From the NCBI GenBank assembly GCA_008638375.1, contig VIRR01000511.1, positions 1-64,000 on the forward strand: DNA of 64,000 nucleotides, read 5' to 3'. The notes beneath the pieces were generated by a model, which saw only the letters and a program-made list of their open reading frames with translations, was not told where the DNA came from and did no database searches. The translations under genes and the position numbers were made by a program. This document shows positions 48,448-59,238 of the stretch, piece after piece. Position 1 is the stretch's first letter. Each line of letters starts with the position of its first letter. Source of the DNA: Nyssa sinensis (taxonomy: Eukaryota > Streptophyta > Magnoliopsida > Cornales > Nyssaceae).

Positions 48448-50560
48448 TAATTTTGTGATGTATTCTTGTTCGAGATGAGTAGGGTCCTTTCATCTCGGCA
48501 CACATAAATGCTCTTAGGAAAAATAGATTATATGGTTTTATAACTGCCAATGTTCATTTTCACTTCTTCAAAGCGCAGATTTAATGTGGAAGTTCAATCA
48601 CATATGGGTTTCAAGTTGCATAAATCAAGAATTCACATCCCTTTATATCAAGTTCATCATCTATTCTTTAGTTACCCTTCTGGATTCATTGTGGCAGGTT
48701 ATGAATGTGGAATGCTTAATTAATTGGCTTCTTCTTCCAAGACAAATGAGATGTATTGAGCTGTTCTGTTCTTGGAAAAGGTAAATTGGTTCCCAACTGA
48801 GGAAATCTTTCTTGGCAGCCTCAGTCTTGCTTGTTTGCAAAGCCAGCAATGAAAGATAACTGGAAGGGCCTAACCTGTACACCATTTCCAGTGCAATTCA
48901 GGGAAATGTCATATGTGAGTCTGATCCTACTAAAGGAGATACATTGAATTTACAGATTTGCTTGTGCATCTTCACATAGGTACCCGCTGTTTATTTATTC
49001 TTGTGTGTCTCACAGCCCTGTTGTTAGCCTTTGCTGGTATTTTTCCCTCTTGTATTTACCCTGTTTTTACATGGATTATTCCTTCAGGTTTGGAACATGT
49101 TCAGAGACTTTCTGTGGAGGCTTGAAATTTAAAGTAGTTCTTCATTTATGTTGTGCTTGTGCCAAAAGGTGTTGGGGTCATCGTCAAGCACCCGCTATTT
49201 TCGATCCAAGACTCTTTAATCATGGCCCATGAATGTTTTTAGGATGCTGGGAATGCAAGACGGGCGTCATCTACAGAGATGGGAAATGAAATGCAGCGCT
49301 GATTCGCTTCCAAATGCATCTTTAACGGCTCCTTTAGGGTTAATACCCCGTCCATGGTATGCTTTACATGCTAATTCATTATTTAAGTGCTAAGTGCTGC
49401 ACAAGTTGACATTTTCAATGAAGAACCAAGGACATAGTTTACTAGAATGAATTGACATGTTTTGTAAGAGACAACAAAATAATTTTTGTTGATACGGTAA
49501 AAATTTATGATTAGTGGAGACCACCAAAAAGGCTAGGATTTCCTTTAAAATGAAGATTTTACAAGTATATAGATTTCTTTCTCGCAAAGAAAAAACTGAA
49601 AAAAAGAAAGACCCAACTAAAATCTCAAAGAGAAATACAAAAGTCAAAAACCCAAACTCCTGCGTAAAGTATCTAGAGCCCCAATAATTACCCTTAAATT
49701 TTCTCCTCCCCTACTTAAGTCGTGTCCCTTGATCTCACAGTTATGGTATGTTTTATATTTTATAACCCTGTGATTTCGGTGATATTCTCTAACAAGGTAA
49801 GCTATATAACTCAGGCACACAAGTTTGCGTTTTGCTCTCATTTATGGCGTGTCACACCTCATGTCCCGTGACCATAGTTTTGCTCTCATTTATGGTAAAT
49901 AATCAATTGGGTGAAAACTGTGATACACGAGATTGTAATCACTCAGAAACAATGGTCTAAGTAAATTAGAGGTCGACAAAAGGGTCTCGGTATTCACTAT
50001 TAAGAATATTTCCTCTAGGTAATCAGACCAATGAGATAAAGAACAAACTTCATGACAAGTGCAAAATACGAGAATCTTAAAACCGCACAAACAAGGAGTC
50101 TATGTATATATTATATAAGAACCTTGGCTGACAAAAGGGATTCGATGTTGACTTCGTATGTGATAGTTTTTACAAATATTGTGTTTATAAAAACTATTTC
50201 AAATATATATATATATATATATTTAGCATTTGATAAAACTTTTGGGGTAATACATACTCCAGGAGTTTTGTGCATTTGGAGAAATGCAATAGTGAGCTAC
50301 TTTTTCCCATGTGTTTGAGGGTACGTCTGAGAAGCACCTTAAAAAAAAACATTTTTAATCATTACCCAATTGTTTCTCTCTTCATTTTTTATTAAAATAA
50401 GTAAATCTTGTTGGTTTATTTTAATTAGAAAAATAAATACTTTGCCTTTTTCTTTGAAAAACCTCCTTGTGAGTTTGTAAATTGTGTCCTAAAGGACAGA
50501 AAAAAAAAAAATAATTATGAGCTCCTCTCACGTTAGCATGGGACTCGTTAGGTCATCTCC
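48448..50560. other. Spacer, no supported gene
   Basis: Short open stretches occur, for example 49231-49390 (LGMQDGRHLQRWEMKCSADS in one frame), but none has matching splice sites or a family I recognise. A TA microsatellite lies at 50203-50222. Confidence 0.4.
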
Positions 50561-50684
50561 AGCAGCTATATTTTGATTAATTTCAGAATCAATTATAGCC
50601 TCATTAGTTAATCTTGAAGCTCACCCATAAAAATACTGGCTCATTCTGCACCTTCATAACCATCTCCCAACTTCAAAATCATAC

Positions 50685-50687
<3 letters not shown>

Positions 50688-50727
<40 letters not shown>
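50688..50727. repeat. (CT)n microsatellite
   Basis: An uninterrupted CT run of about 38 bp. Slightly upstream, GTTAGGTCATCTCCAGCAGC (50549-50568) resembles the ends of a common plant MITE type (GCATCTCCAACAG), but no partner end was found. Confidence 0.9.
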
Positions 50728-50729
<2 letters not shown>

Positions 50730-50907
50730 TTCACTATTTTCTTATTTTGGGGCGATTTGGAAAGTGGGACTTCTCTATCCCCTTCTCCCATTCTCACTGC
50801 CCATATCTCTTAACTTCCAACCTCTTCCCATGACCCAAACTTTGCCCCAGCCTTGCCTCACCCTGGTTTAAAAAATAATTAACTAATATTATTACAAATA
50901 CAAATCC

Positions 50908-50946
<39 letters not shown>

Positions 50947-51489
50947 CATCTAGATTTAGATATGTGGGTATTTAAAAGAATATGAAAATATTGAATGGTA
51001 TTTGTACAAAGAAATAAAAGAAAAAGTAGTTTTTATATTTATTTATTTAATTTTTAATATAATAAACAATAATATTTTGTGTTTTTAGATAAACTAATAA
51101 TTTATTTGAAAAAACAATTAAATGACATTTTAGAACAGTTTTAAAATTATTTATAAAAATAAAATAATATTTACTATAACTTTAATTTTAAAAATAAAAA
51201 TTTCAAATAAATTCTTATTTGGTTGCGTGCAAAAATAAAATAAAATAAAAATAAAAACTATGAGCACTATGCTTGAGTGAGAGAGAGAAACAGAGAGTCG
51301 AGAAAAATTCTGACTCATTCTAGCTGCATAAGGGTAGCTTCGATATTCTAAATATGTAAAAATAACTTCCGTTAATGACACTAACGGTGATTTAACGTCA
51401 AGAGGGAATCTAAACCGATAACAAAAGCAGAGGAGTGGTCAATGTAATTTTTCAAATCTGAAGTATTTTCACCAAACCTTAGAAATGTT

Positions 51490-51953
51490 CAGTGTAATTT
51501 ACTTTTAAAAAAATGAAAATTATACTGAGTTCTCATGAAATTTTTAAAATTACACAAACCTCTCTTACTTTTTATAACAAATTACATTGACCTATCGTCC
51601 AGTTCAATTTCTTTTTGAAAATGATAAAATTACTCTTTTTATTTTTTATTTTTATTTTTTAAATTTGACCATTTTTTTCTAACTTTTTTAAAGAATTTTT
51701 TTTCATTTTATATAAAATTAAATTTTAAATAAATAATTTATACTTTTTTAGCCAAAAAAGATTCTAATTAATATTTATTTGGAAAAAAAATTGTTAGAAA
51801 AACTTGATTAAAATTAAAAAAAAAAAAAAACATAAAATGGGCAATATTGTCATTTAAAAACAATTGTAGTGAAAGGGATGTCAGTGTAATTTCAGAAACG
51901 ATCAATTTAATTGTTAGAAATCTCAAAAAAATTAGTGTAATTTATCCTTAAAA
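51490..51953. repeat. MITE-like repeat copy 1 (GTGTAATTTATCC ends)
   Basis: It begins near AGTGTAATTTACTTTTAAAA and ends near TTAGTGTAATTTATCC. Its interior is AT-rich, with a central (A)n and TTTTTAGCCAAAAAAGATTC. It shares the order of landmarks with the copy at 52161-52612. The ends are approximate and no target duplication is resolved. Confidence 0.6.
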
Positions 51954-52013
51954 AAACACAAAAACGTTCCAATTATATGAGAAGTACTTTGATAGGCTAA
52001 ATTTTTGTGCTTT

Positions 52014-52134
52014 GAGGAATGCTAGCTGTCATTTCGATATCTGATTGACGCGTGCATGTAATGCACGTGCTTGTAATGTACATGTCAATCAGATCATGAG
52101 TGTCGAAGACTTGCAACTAGCACAAGCATTTCTC
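52014..52134. repeat. Foldback sequence of about 120 bp
   Basis: The left arm GAGGAATGCTAGCTGTC..GATATCTGATTGAC and the right arm GTCAATCAGATCATGAGTGTC..CTAGCACAAGCATTTCTC are inverted copies with a few mismatches, around a centre of CGTGCATGTAATGCACGTGC. It would form a long hairpin. It may be a short foldback or MITE-type element. Confidence 0.7.
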
Positions 52135-52160
52135 TTGTGCTTTTTACAATGATATTAATT

Positions 52161-52612
52161 AGGATAAATTACATTGACATTATTTGAGTTTTTTATAATT
52201 ACAGAAACCTTTTCTAAGGTTTTTGAAATGACACTTAACTTCTCTATTTTTACTAACAAACTACAATAACCTCCTGTTTAACCTTTTTTTTTTTTTAAAT
52301 GACAAAAATGTTTCTTTTATTTATTTGTTATTTATTTACGAAATTTTGACCTTTTCTAACATTTTTCTTCATTATATATAAAAAAATAAAATTAAGATAA
52401 ATAACTTATATTTTTTAGTCGAAGAAGAATTTAATTAATATTTATTTGAACATTAAAAAAATAAAAAATAATCAAAATTAAAAAAAAAAAACAAAAGAAA
52501 ATAAATAAATGAAATATTTTTGTCATATAAAAAAAATTAATGTAATTTCAAAAATTTCAAAAAAATTTTGTTGTAATCGTGGAAAATCTCGTGAAACTTC
52601 AATCTAATTTAG
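52161..52612. repeat. MITE-like repeat copy 2 (GGATAAATTACATTGA ends)
   Basis: It begins TTAGGATAAATTACATTGAC and ends near CAATCTAATTTAGCC, so the ends are imperfect inverted repeats. Interior landmarks (TTTGACCTTTTCTAAC; TTTTTAGTCGAAGAAGAATT; a long (A)n) match copy 1 in order. The two copies are about 200 bp apart with the foldback sequence between them. Confidence 0.6.
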
Positions 52613-53621
52613 CCTACTAATTACTTAGGTAATGTGATGCCTTGTTCAAAGTTTAAAAGTAATAAATCATGTCTCTCTTCCTTTGTTGGGTACAATCATC
52701 ATTTATAATCATGTTAAAAGTACAATAATATGCACAAACCCTGTCCCAATAATTAAAAAAAGTAGCCCAATAATCTGCACAGATGTTGGTGAAAAAAAAA
52801 AAATTCTCACTCCTTTGAGCACCACTCCAACAAGAGAAAGTGCAGTCACATTGCTCCCAAATACAAATGTATATACTCTTGCCACATCATTGACATGTAC
52901 AAATCACTCTACTGCACTTTTTTTCGAACCGGAGACAAATGAAACCGAGATTTTGGAAACAGTGGCTGTGGCGGTGGAGAGTCTTCCGTTTGTTTGCTTT
53001 TGGATCCCGTGATCACCAATGCCACATTCAAAGCTCTGACACACTTCACCTGTCACTCTGCTCCCTCTTTTAACCCCTCTCGACGTTTTTCACAACATAA
53101 TCCGGGAATGCTTGGGTGTGTCTCTTCCCCTCTACTTACGTTGTGACCTTTCCCCTATAGCTGTGACACGTGTCATTTATATCAGATACCCATAAACAAC
53201 TTAAAATCAAATTAAACTTGTAAACTAAATTTTAGCCCTCATATATATGTTTTACAGTCCATTGAGTTTTTATTATCTTTTCATCCAGTTTCTGTGATGA
53301 ATCAAAAAATTATTACTGTACATTGGTGGGATCAATATGGTGATTCATGCGGGCTCTCCCCACTAAATCCCACCTCATTTTATTTCACCAAAAAAAAAAA
53401 CGTCCTCTTCACATGTACAGTATTGTCATATGTCCCGCCAACTCAGCTACAACCGCAGAACAAAATCTCTGCCCTTCCGGGACCCACCATTCCCTCTACG
53501 GTACAATCATTATTTATATTCCATTACGCTGCTCAGCGAGCTGTCCAATGAAATCCAGCTGTCTCCAACCCACAGTCCATTCATTGGCTTCCACGTCGGA
53601 AAAGGCCATACTACCTGTCTG
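52613..53621. other. 3' flank of the IRX7/FRA8-like gene
   Basis: It contains the 3' untranslated region of the minus-strand gene and spacer. No other gene is supported; the open frames here are overlaps without family likeness. Confidence 0.5.
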
Positions 53622-55659
53622 TCACGCGTCATACCTCGATTCGCCAGAAAGCCTCGAGCGCTTGTAGGACCTGTTAAGCTTTTGCGCGAGAGTATCAAGC
53701 ACCTGCCACGTCGCGTCCCCTTCTTGCAAATGATCATTGAACAGTAACACCCTTCTGATAGATGGGTCCCACAAGTTCCTTTGGATCGTTGAAAGGTTGG
53801 TGGCGGCCACGTCTTCAAGAATCGTTCCCAGCTTCTCCACGTCCCTTTCCGCCACCGTGAGGGATATTTCCGGCCACCTCACGGCATCGTCGAAGGGCAA
53901 CCGGATACCGTCCGCTATGATGACCGGCACACAACCCAAAACGACCGACTCAACCAATCTCGGACTCCAGGGGGCCCACCCAAGTGGGCACAAACAATAC
54001 ACCGATCGCGCGATCTCTGACTGGTAACCGGCAAACCTATGTCTCTTCAGATAAAACCTCCGATCAGCACCATACTTCTGCCATATAACCGTCCGTACAC
54101 GCCTTAAAGCGAAAACAAAAAAAAAAAAAAAGGAAACGTCAGGGGCATGTGTAATTCGTATAAAACAATTTAAGCTGATAAAGGGCCGTTTGGGAGCTTC
54201 AGATTCTGAATAATTGATTCAAGTAAATGACTTATTATTTAAATATTTAATAAAAATTATGTAAAAATAATTATGCATTTGAAATTTCCTTTTAAATTCT
54301 TTATATGGTATAAATTTAGTCACACGCAAGCAAAGTTAGTGAAAAATTAAAAAATAATTTTAAAAATAGTTGTTTTAAAAATTTTCAAAATCATATTTTA
54401 CAAACAAAATTTGATGAACCAATGTAGAAAAAGTGAATTTGAAAAAAATTTCAAATAGTCACAATTTTGGACAAGATCTCATTATTGATACAAAATCACT
54501 TTTTGGGGCCGAATCACCCAAACACCCACCACCAAGTATTGAAGGTTAAGGAACAGTTAATTACTTGCTGTAAAAACGGCCGCTGATGTTCTTTGGGTGA
54601 ACTTCCATTTTGCCCCTAAAGAACACAAAAATGTCTCGCCGTCCGTTCACCGGAAACTTTGAGAGGGTTGACCGTACGCTTTCCGGCGATACGTAAGGAG
54701 GTATCACCACGTTCTCGACTTCTTGACAGGGGTGCTGATATCTGACTCCAAACGTCTGTAATATAATCGAGTTCTTCAAGAAATCCGGTATCCCATCCGC
54801 AATCGCCACGTCCTCCTTTTTTTTTTTTTTTATTACAAAAGGGAAAATTTTAGAAACACAAAAAAGCATTTCCAAAAAACAATTGACTTTTATTTATCTT
54901 TCTTACCATGGTGTGAAAGCACGCTCCGAAATCGTGAGAGGCGACGAAGACGTGGTCGGAGCCATGGCTCCGATTCCAGAAGGGAAGCTCCGAGGAGATA
55001 AGCTGCACCGCCGATGATAAAAGAGGCCGTGCATGGCCGATCGCCGGGAACCCATTAACGGTGCTGAAGTTGCAAGACACATAGACCGGTACGAAGAAAA
55101 AGTCAGCTTCCGATGGGTCTAACGTCCGTACATCGCTATTCAACAGCGCTCTGTGTATAGCCACCTCGGAAGCAAACAGATGGTTGCTACACCGCTCGTT
55201 CGATAGCCAATCACTGTTGTATTTTGATGGCAAATCGTATATATACACCTTCAAATCCTTGAATATGCCTGTAATAAAAACGAATATGATGAAAAGTTTG
55301 GCAAATGATTAACTAAAGAAGCAAAATGATTAAATAAATGTGAGGTAAATGAATGAACCTTGATGGGTTCTTTGTTGCTGGAGAGCCGTGGCGTTCGGGG
55401 ATTCGAAGAGGACACGAGACGCTAAAATTGTTTTAGAGTTAGAAACTCTGGTTTTAGAGAGAGAAGAGAGTTTTTGGGTTTGGGGGCCGTGGTTGATGAG
55501 ATAAGAGGTGAAGAAATAGAAGGAAAGAGAAAACCAGAGAATCCACTTGAAATATCTGTAGCAAAATGTCTTCTCCCATTGTCTTCCATGTTTGCCGTGT
55601 AAAAGTCTCATCTTTACGTAGAAGCCCCTGTTTTTGGTGGGTTTCTTCGACTCCACCAT
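53622..55659 (-). CDS. IRX7: Glucuronoxylan glucuronosyltransferase-like, GT47 exostosin family (IRX7/FRA8)
   Basis: The four exons are 55359-55659, 54907-55268, 54565-54815 and 53622-54102, all with GT..AG introns and matching phases (1, 0, 2). They give 1395 nt and 464 residues against about 448 in Arabidopsis IRX7/FRA8. Residues 1-35 are basic, and about 36-55 form one membrane anchor (WILWFSLSFYFF), as expected for a type II Golgi protein. The exostosin domain begins near residue 103 (LKVYIYDLPSK) and includes ADFFFVPVYVSCNFSTVNGF, HVFVASHDFGACFHTM, IFVFFRGKMEVHPKNISGRF and CLCPLGWAPWSPRLVESVVL, then GCVPVIIADGIRLPF. FRA8 is needed for glucuronoxylan synthesis in secondary walls; its exact transfer step is debated. 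The start at 55659 is the first ATG; MRLLHG (residue 17) is an alternative closer to the usual length. The gene looks intact. Confidence 0.93.
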
Positions 55660-56634
55660 CTCACTTTAAGCACAGAGATTGCTGGGGGCTTGAAAGGTGA
55701 AGTTGTTGAGATATGGCTTTCGTTGTTAGGCCTGAAATGAAGTGGAGATTAAGAAACAGGGATTGAAGAGATTGGTTTGTTGGGAGTTCGTTTTAACTTC
55801 AAAAATAAAAAACTTGACAACTTTGATCAATTTTTTTTTTAAATAAAAATATTTTATGATGGGTTTGGTTGAATTCTGTTGTTTCAAGAAAAAAATAATA
55901 ATCATGGAGGATGGAGGTCTTCCAGTTGCAGAAGAGAGAGAAATTTCTAGAGAGAGATAGAGGAGTCGTTTTCAGGAGGTCACGTTGTGGTGGAGCAGAA
56001 TGAAGCTCGCAGATGGTCTCGGTTTCTCAGCTGATTCAGGAGAACTTTCACAATATTAGCAAACTAAATGACGGAAATGTCCTCCATGTTTCCAATAAAT
56101 ATTTTCTGATGATAATTCTCATGGTCAAATCAATCACTTTACTCGTAATGTCAGATAATGCTGTGTTAAACACGCATCAATCAATCTTAATTTCTTCGTC
56201 TTGACTCTTGAATGAACCATTACAGGGGACGAAATTTGTGCGTCCGAGAAGCTGGTGGCCGTTGGTTTCAAAAGATGGACGGTCAAGATCTTTGGGAATT
56301 TCAATAATAAATTAGGCTGGTAGTAATTTGTAATTTTTATTAATAACAGGCGAAAAGTCCGATAAAGGGCAAAGTTGTAATACGACTTAAAATTATTAGT
56401 TATTAGTACATGAGTTTGAGACAGTGTCCACTTAAAAAGACCCCCAAAAAACGTTTAATTTTAAAAAGCCCTCAAAAGTTGAATTATTCCACGCCCAAAG
56501 CACATGAAACAACCTGCAATTTTGAGGGGAAAAAAAAATATATATATATATATTTAAAAAAAAAAAAAAACAGAGGCTAAAAGTGGATATGAGATGTGCT
56601 TAGTTCACGTATCTATCTGTCTGATAGCATTTAT
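55660..56634. other. 5' flank and likely promoter of the IRX7/FRA8-like gene
   Basis: No gene seen. GA-rich leader-like sequence (AGAGAGAGAAATTTCTAGAG, near 55934) lies about 280 bp upstream of the start. The hAT-like element begins about 1 kb upstream of the ATG. Confidence 0.5.
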
Positions 56635-58167
56635 GTTAGAGTCAATGTTTTCAAATTCGGACAGGTCGATTCAACCGGTTGAACTATCGACCGGTCCACA
56701 AAACGATCCGGTTTAACTCACAAACCCGTTCCAAGCTCAAAACCGTTCTGAAAATGAAAAACTAATAAAACCGGACGGTCCGACCGGTGAATCGTTCGAC
56801 CCGGCACTGGGTCACCGGTTCACACCAGTTCGCCACTATATATAAAACGTAAAGATCAACGAATCCCTCCCTTATTTCAGTTCAGTCATTTCTCTTTTCT
56901 CATTTCCCTCATTTCAGTTCAGCCATTTCTCTCTGTCGACTCGTCGCAGGCCAAACCAGACCTTCCTCCTTCCTCGAGGCTCGATCGACTGAAAGTCTGA
57001 AACTCGCAGCCCAGTGACAGTCCTCGTCTCCTCGATCGATCGCACTCGTAGAACTTCAAGATCGAACCCCTCATTTCAATCATCGACTCGTCGCAGCCCA
57101 GTCCTCTTCTGATTCTGAGTCGTCTCCTCGATCGATCGCACTCGCAGCCATCGACTGAAGCAGTGAAGCCCTCACCCATTCTCTGCACCACGTAAATTTC
57201 TCATCCTTTTTCTTCAAGTTTTGAGCCCTAATTTTCATATTTTCTTCATTCAAAATTTCTTCAATTTTTTTCAGCCTTGGTCAGCCCAAGCCAATACTCC
57301 ACTGTGATTTCTTTATCAGCTGGAATTCTCCTAATTTGCTTCCAAAAACTAGCGACAGATGGCATTGGACTCCTCCTCATTGCGTTTTCAATTGGCAATG
57401 GCTTGTATGCTTGTTAGGTTACACAAAGAATTAAGTTCTGTTGTAAGGTTCTAATTAAATCCCTTGAACCGATGTCGAAATTCCCTGATTTGAATCAACC
57501 CACTTATTGGATGCTTGGGATTGGATTCATATGGATGTCTTTATGGATTTTAGCAGTAATTGGAGCTTTAAATTTCTACTTCCCACCATTGATCATAATT
57601 GCATTGGTATTGAGCTTGGCTTGGACAACTGAAGTAATGAGAAATGTTGCTAATTTGACAGTTAGTAGGGTAATTGCTCTGTATTATCTCAGAGGAATGC
57701 AATCCAATACTCAATTCTGCTTCCAAAGAGCTATGTCTATAAATCTTGGAAGCGCTTGTCTCGAGTCCCTTTTTGTGCCTACCATAGAAGCTCTGAGGAT
57801 TGTTGCTCGTGGTCTTAATTTGCTTGAGGGAGAAGATGAGTTCATGTTTTCTTGTGCACATTGTTGTCTCAGAGTCATGGAGTCCATCTTCAAATATGGC
57901 AATGGCTAGGCTTATGTATAGGTATTGTCACTGATATGCCATTAGTATTTCTTCATATTTGTAAATTTTTTTTATATAATTTTTAGTACTTTTTGTATAA
58001 TTTTTTTAATTTAAAATATTAATAATATGTATTATTAAATTTATTAATTACATAATTATGACATCACGGTTTGATTCCGATTGACTCGACGGTTGAATCG
58101 CTAACCCGTAACCCGGTCATTTTTCTGGTTCGATATCTAGTCCGGGTCTGAAAACATAACTTGGAGT
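56635..58167 (+). mobile_element. Non-autonomous hAT-like element carrying a captured CTL exon
   Basis: The left end CAATGTTTTCAAATTCGGAC (56643) and the right end, read inward from 58159 on the other strand (TTATGTTTTCAGACCCGGAC), form about 20 bp of imperfect inverted repeat. Both subterminal regions are crowded with AACCGGTT / ACCGGTC type motifs. The flanking 8 bp are GTTAGAGT (56635-56642) and CTTGGAGT (58160-58167), equal at six of eight positions, which fits an old hAT duplication; the right one merges with a GGAGTT repeat, so chance is possible. Between the ends are a leader-like stretch with duplicated CTCGATCGATCGCACTCG blocks (57032 and 57127) and one whole exon of a choline-transporter-like gene with splice sites. 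No transposase is present. Confidence 0.6.
57275..57921 (+). pseudogene. Single captured exon of a choline transporter-like (CTL/PNS1) gene
   Basis: The exon is bounded by an acceptor (TTTTTTTCAG, ending 57274) and a donor (GTATTG, from 57922), and its 215 codons have no frameshift. It encodes several membrane segments of the CTL (DUF580) family: SLSAGILLICFQKLATDGIG, FIWMSLWILAVIGALNFYFP, PLIIIALVLSLAWTTEVMRN, YYLRGMQSNTQFCFQRAMS and FSCAHCCLRVMESIFKYGNG. CTL proteins are multi-pass membrane proteins linked to choline transport. Three in-frame TAG codons (57415-57417, 57907-57909, 57919-57921) replace Trp, Trp and probably Gln. All are single transitions. Retained splice sites show that it came from genomic DNA and not from mRNA. 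The ATG at 57472 opens 145 codons, but I do not think it is a functional start. Confidence 0.85.
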
Positions 58168-58592
58168 TGGAGTTGGAGTTGGAGTTGAATTTTAGGTTTT
58201 ACTGTACGCTCATTAGAGGGTAGATTTAATCTCATCAAACGTTTATAAAGATTCGAATTCAAGTATCGAGTGAAAAAAAAATATAAGATTTTACCTATTG
58301 AACTAACCTTGATAATAAAAAATACATTTTTACACATGAATTAACTCGCTCTATCAAAAATTTTGAAATCTTACACTTTTTTTGATTTTTTTTTTAAATA
58401 TAAAATTTATGAAAAGATATATTTATTCCACATGTGATTTGGTTCGATTTCAATTTTATTTTTGATACGTAAAAAATAAACGGACAAATCTGAATTTGAC
58501 ACGTATCTGGATTTGCTGTATGCAGGTCACGAAGTAAGTTCATATACCGATCTGACGTCAGATTAGCAGTTTCAAAACAACTGCCTCTCAAT
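58168..58592. other. Spacer with GGAGTT repeats
   Basis: After four GTTGGA units (58163-58186) there is AT-rich sequence with no gene up to the gypsy LTR. Confidence 0.5.
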
Positions 58593-58597
58593 GGTAC

Positions 58598-59159
58598 TGA
58601 TATACCACAAAGTGACAGACCAATCCTCACGTGACACGTATGCCTACAAATCAGGCAATGCTCGGCCATTCAGAGCAGACCTACGCCTCTCCAGAACTTA
58701 CATTCCATTCAGAACAGATCTACATTCTTACAGAACTTACAGGTCTGAGCACAAACCTTCAGAGCACTCCTGTGATTCAAAGCTCATCACCGCCTTAACA
58801 GCTACCAAGCAGAGAATAAGGAAACAGTCTTCTACAAGGAAACTGCCACACACGGTTATCTCTTTGGTGCAGTATCCAACATGGTAACTATCATTCTCCG
58901 ATGATCAAATCCCTACTTTCATGACTCCAACTCCTAATCAACTTAGGAATCACTAAGTCTATAAATAAAACCCTAAGGTACGCTTTTACATTCATGCTCA
59001 TTCTTTGGTTTACATTACAGTCTTTTCAATTCAGTTTATTAACTTAAGCATCGGAGCGGCTACCGCTGGAGCCAATCCGGTGGTCCTCTGATCTTCTTCT
59101 TTGAGTGTTCTTCAAGGAGCTGAGCTCAAAATACACATCAGCCAAAAAGTGCAGCATCA
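58598..59159 (+). mobile_element. 5' LTR of the Tat-type element (562 bp)
   Basis: It starts TGATATACCACAAAGTGACA and ends AAGTGCAGCATCA, the same ends as the solo LTR at 29610-30233. Shared blocks include GCATCGGAGCGGCTACCGC. It lacks most of the 19-bp tandem units of the other copy. Confidence 0.9.
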
Positions 59160-59182
59160 GTTTGGCGCCGTCTGTGGAAACG
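59160..59182 (+). promoter_or_regulatory. Primer binding site
   Basis: GTTTGGCGCCGTCTGTGG follows the LTR directly. The core TGGCGCCGT is the usual start of primer sites in Athila/Tat elements and matches the 3' end of a plant tRNA (tRNA-Asp by general knowledge). Confidence 0.75.
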
Positions 59183-59238
59183 ACAATCACCAAGTGCTCT
59201 ACTTACACAAAACTTATTCTCATTTTCACTAAAGGATT

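Noticed and set aside
52683..53012. Plus-strand frame of 109 codons
   Set aside because: No domain, no homologue that I recognise and no promoter context; Thr/Val-rich chance frame in spacer.
53294..54027. Plus-strand frames of up to 106 codons
   Set aside because: They are shadows of the minus-strand IRX7 exon 4 and its 3' flank.
57472..57909. A 145-codon frame that could be annotated as a small intact membrane protein
   Set aside because: It is an internal piece of the CTL exon between two in-frame TAG codons. The family likeness continues upstream of the ATG and up to the donor site.
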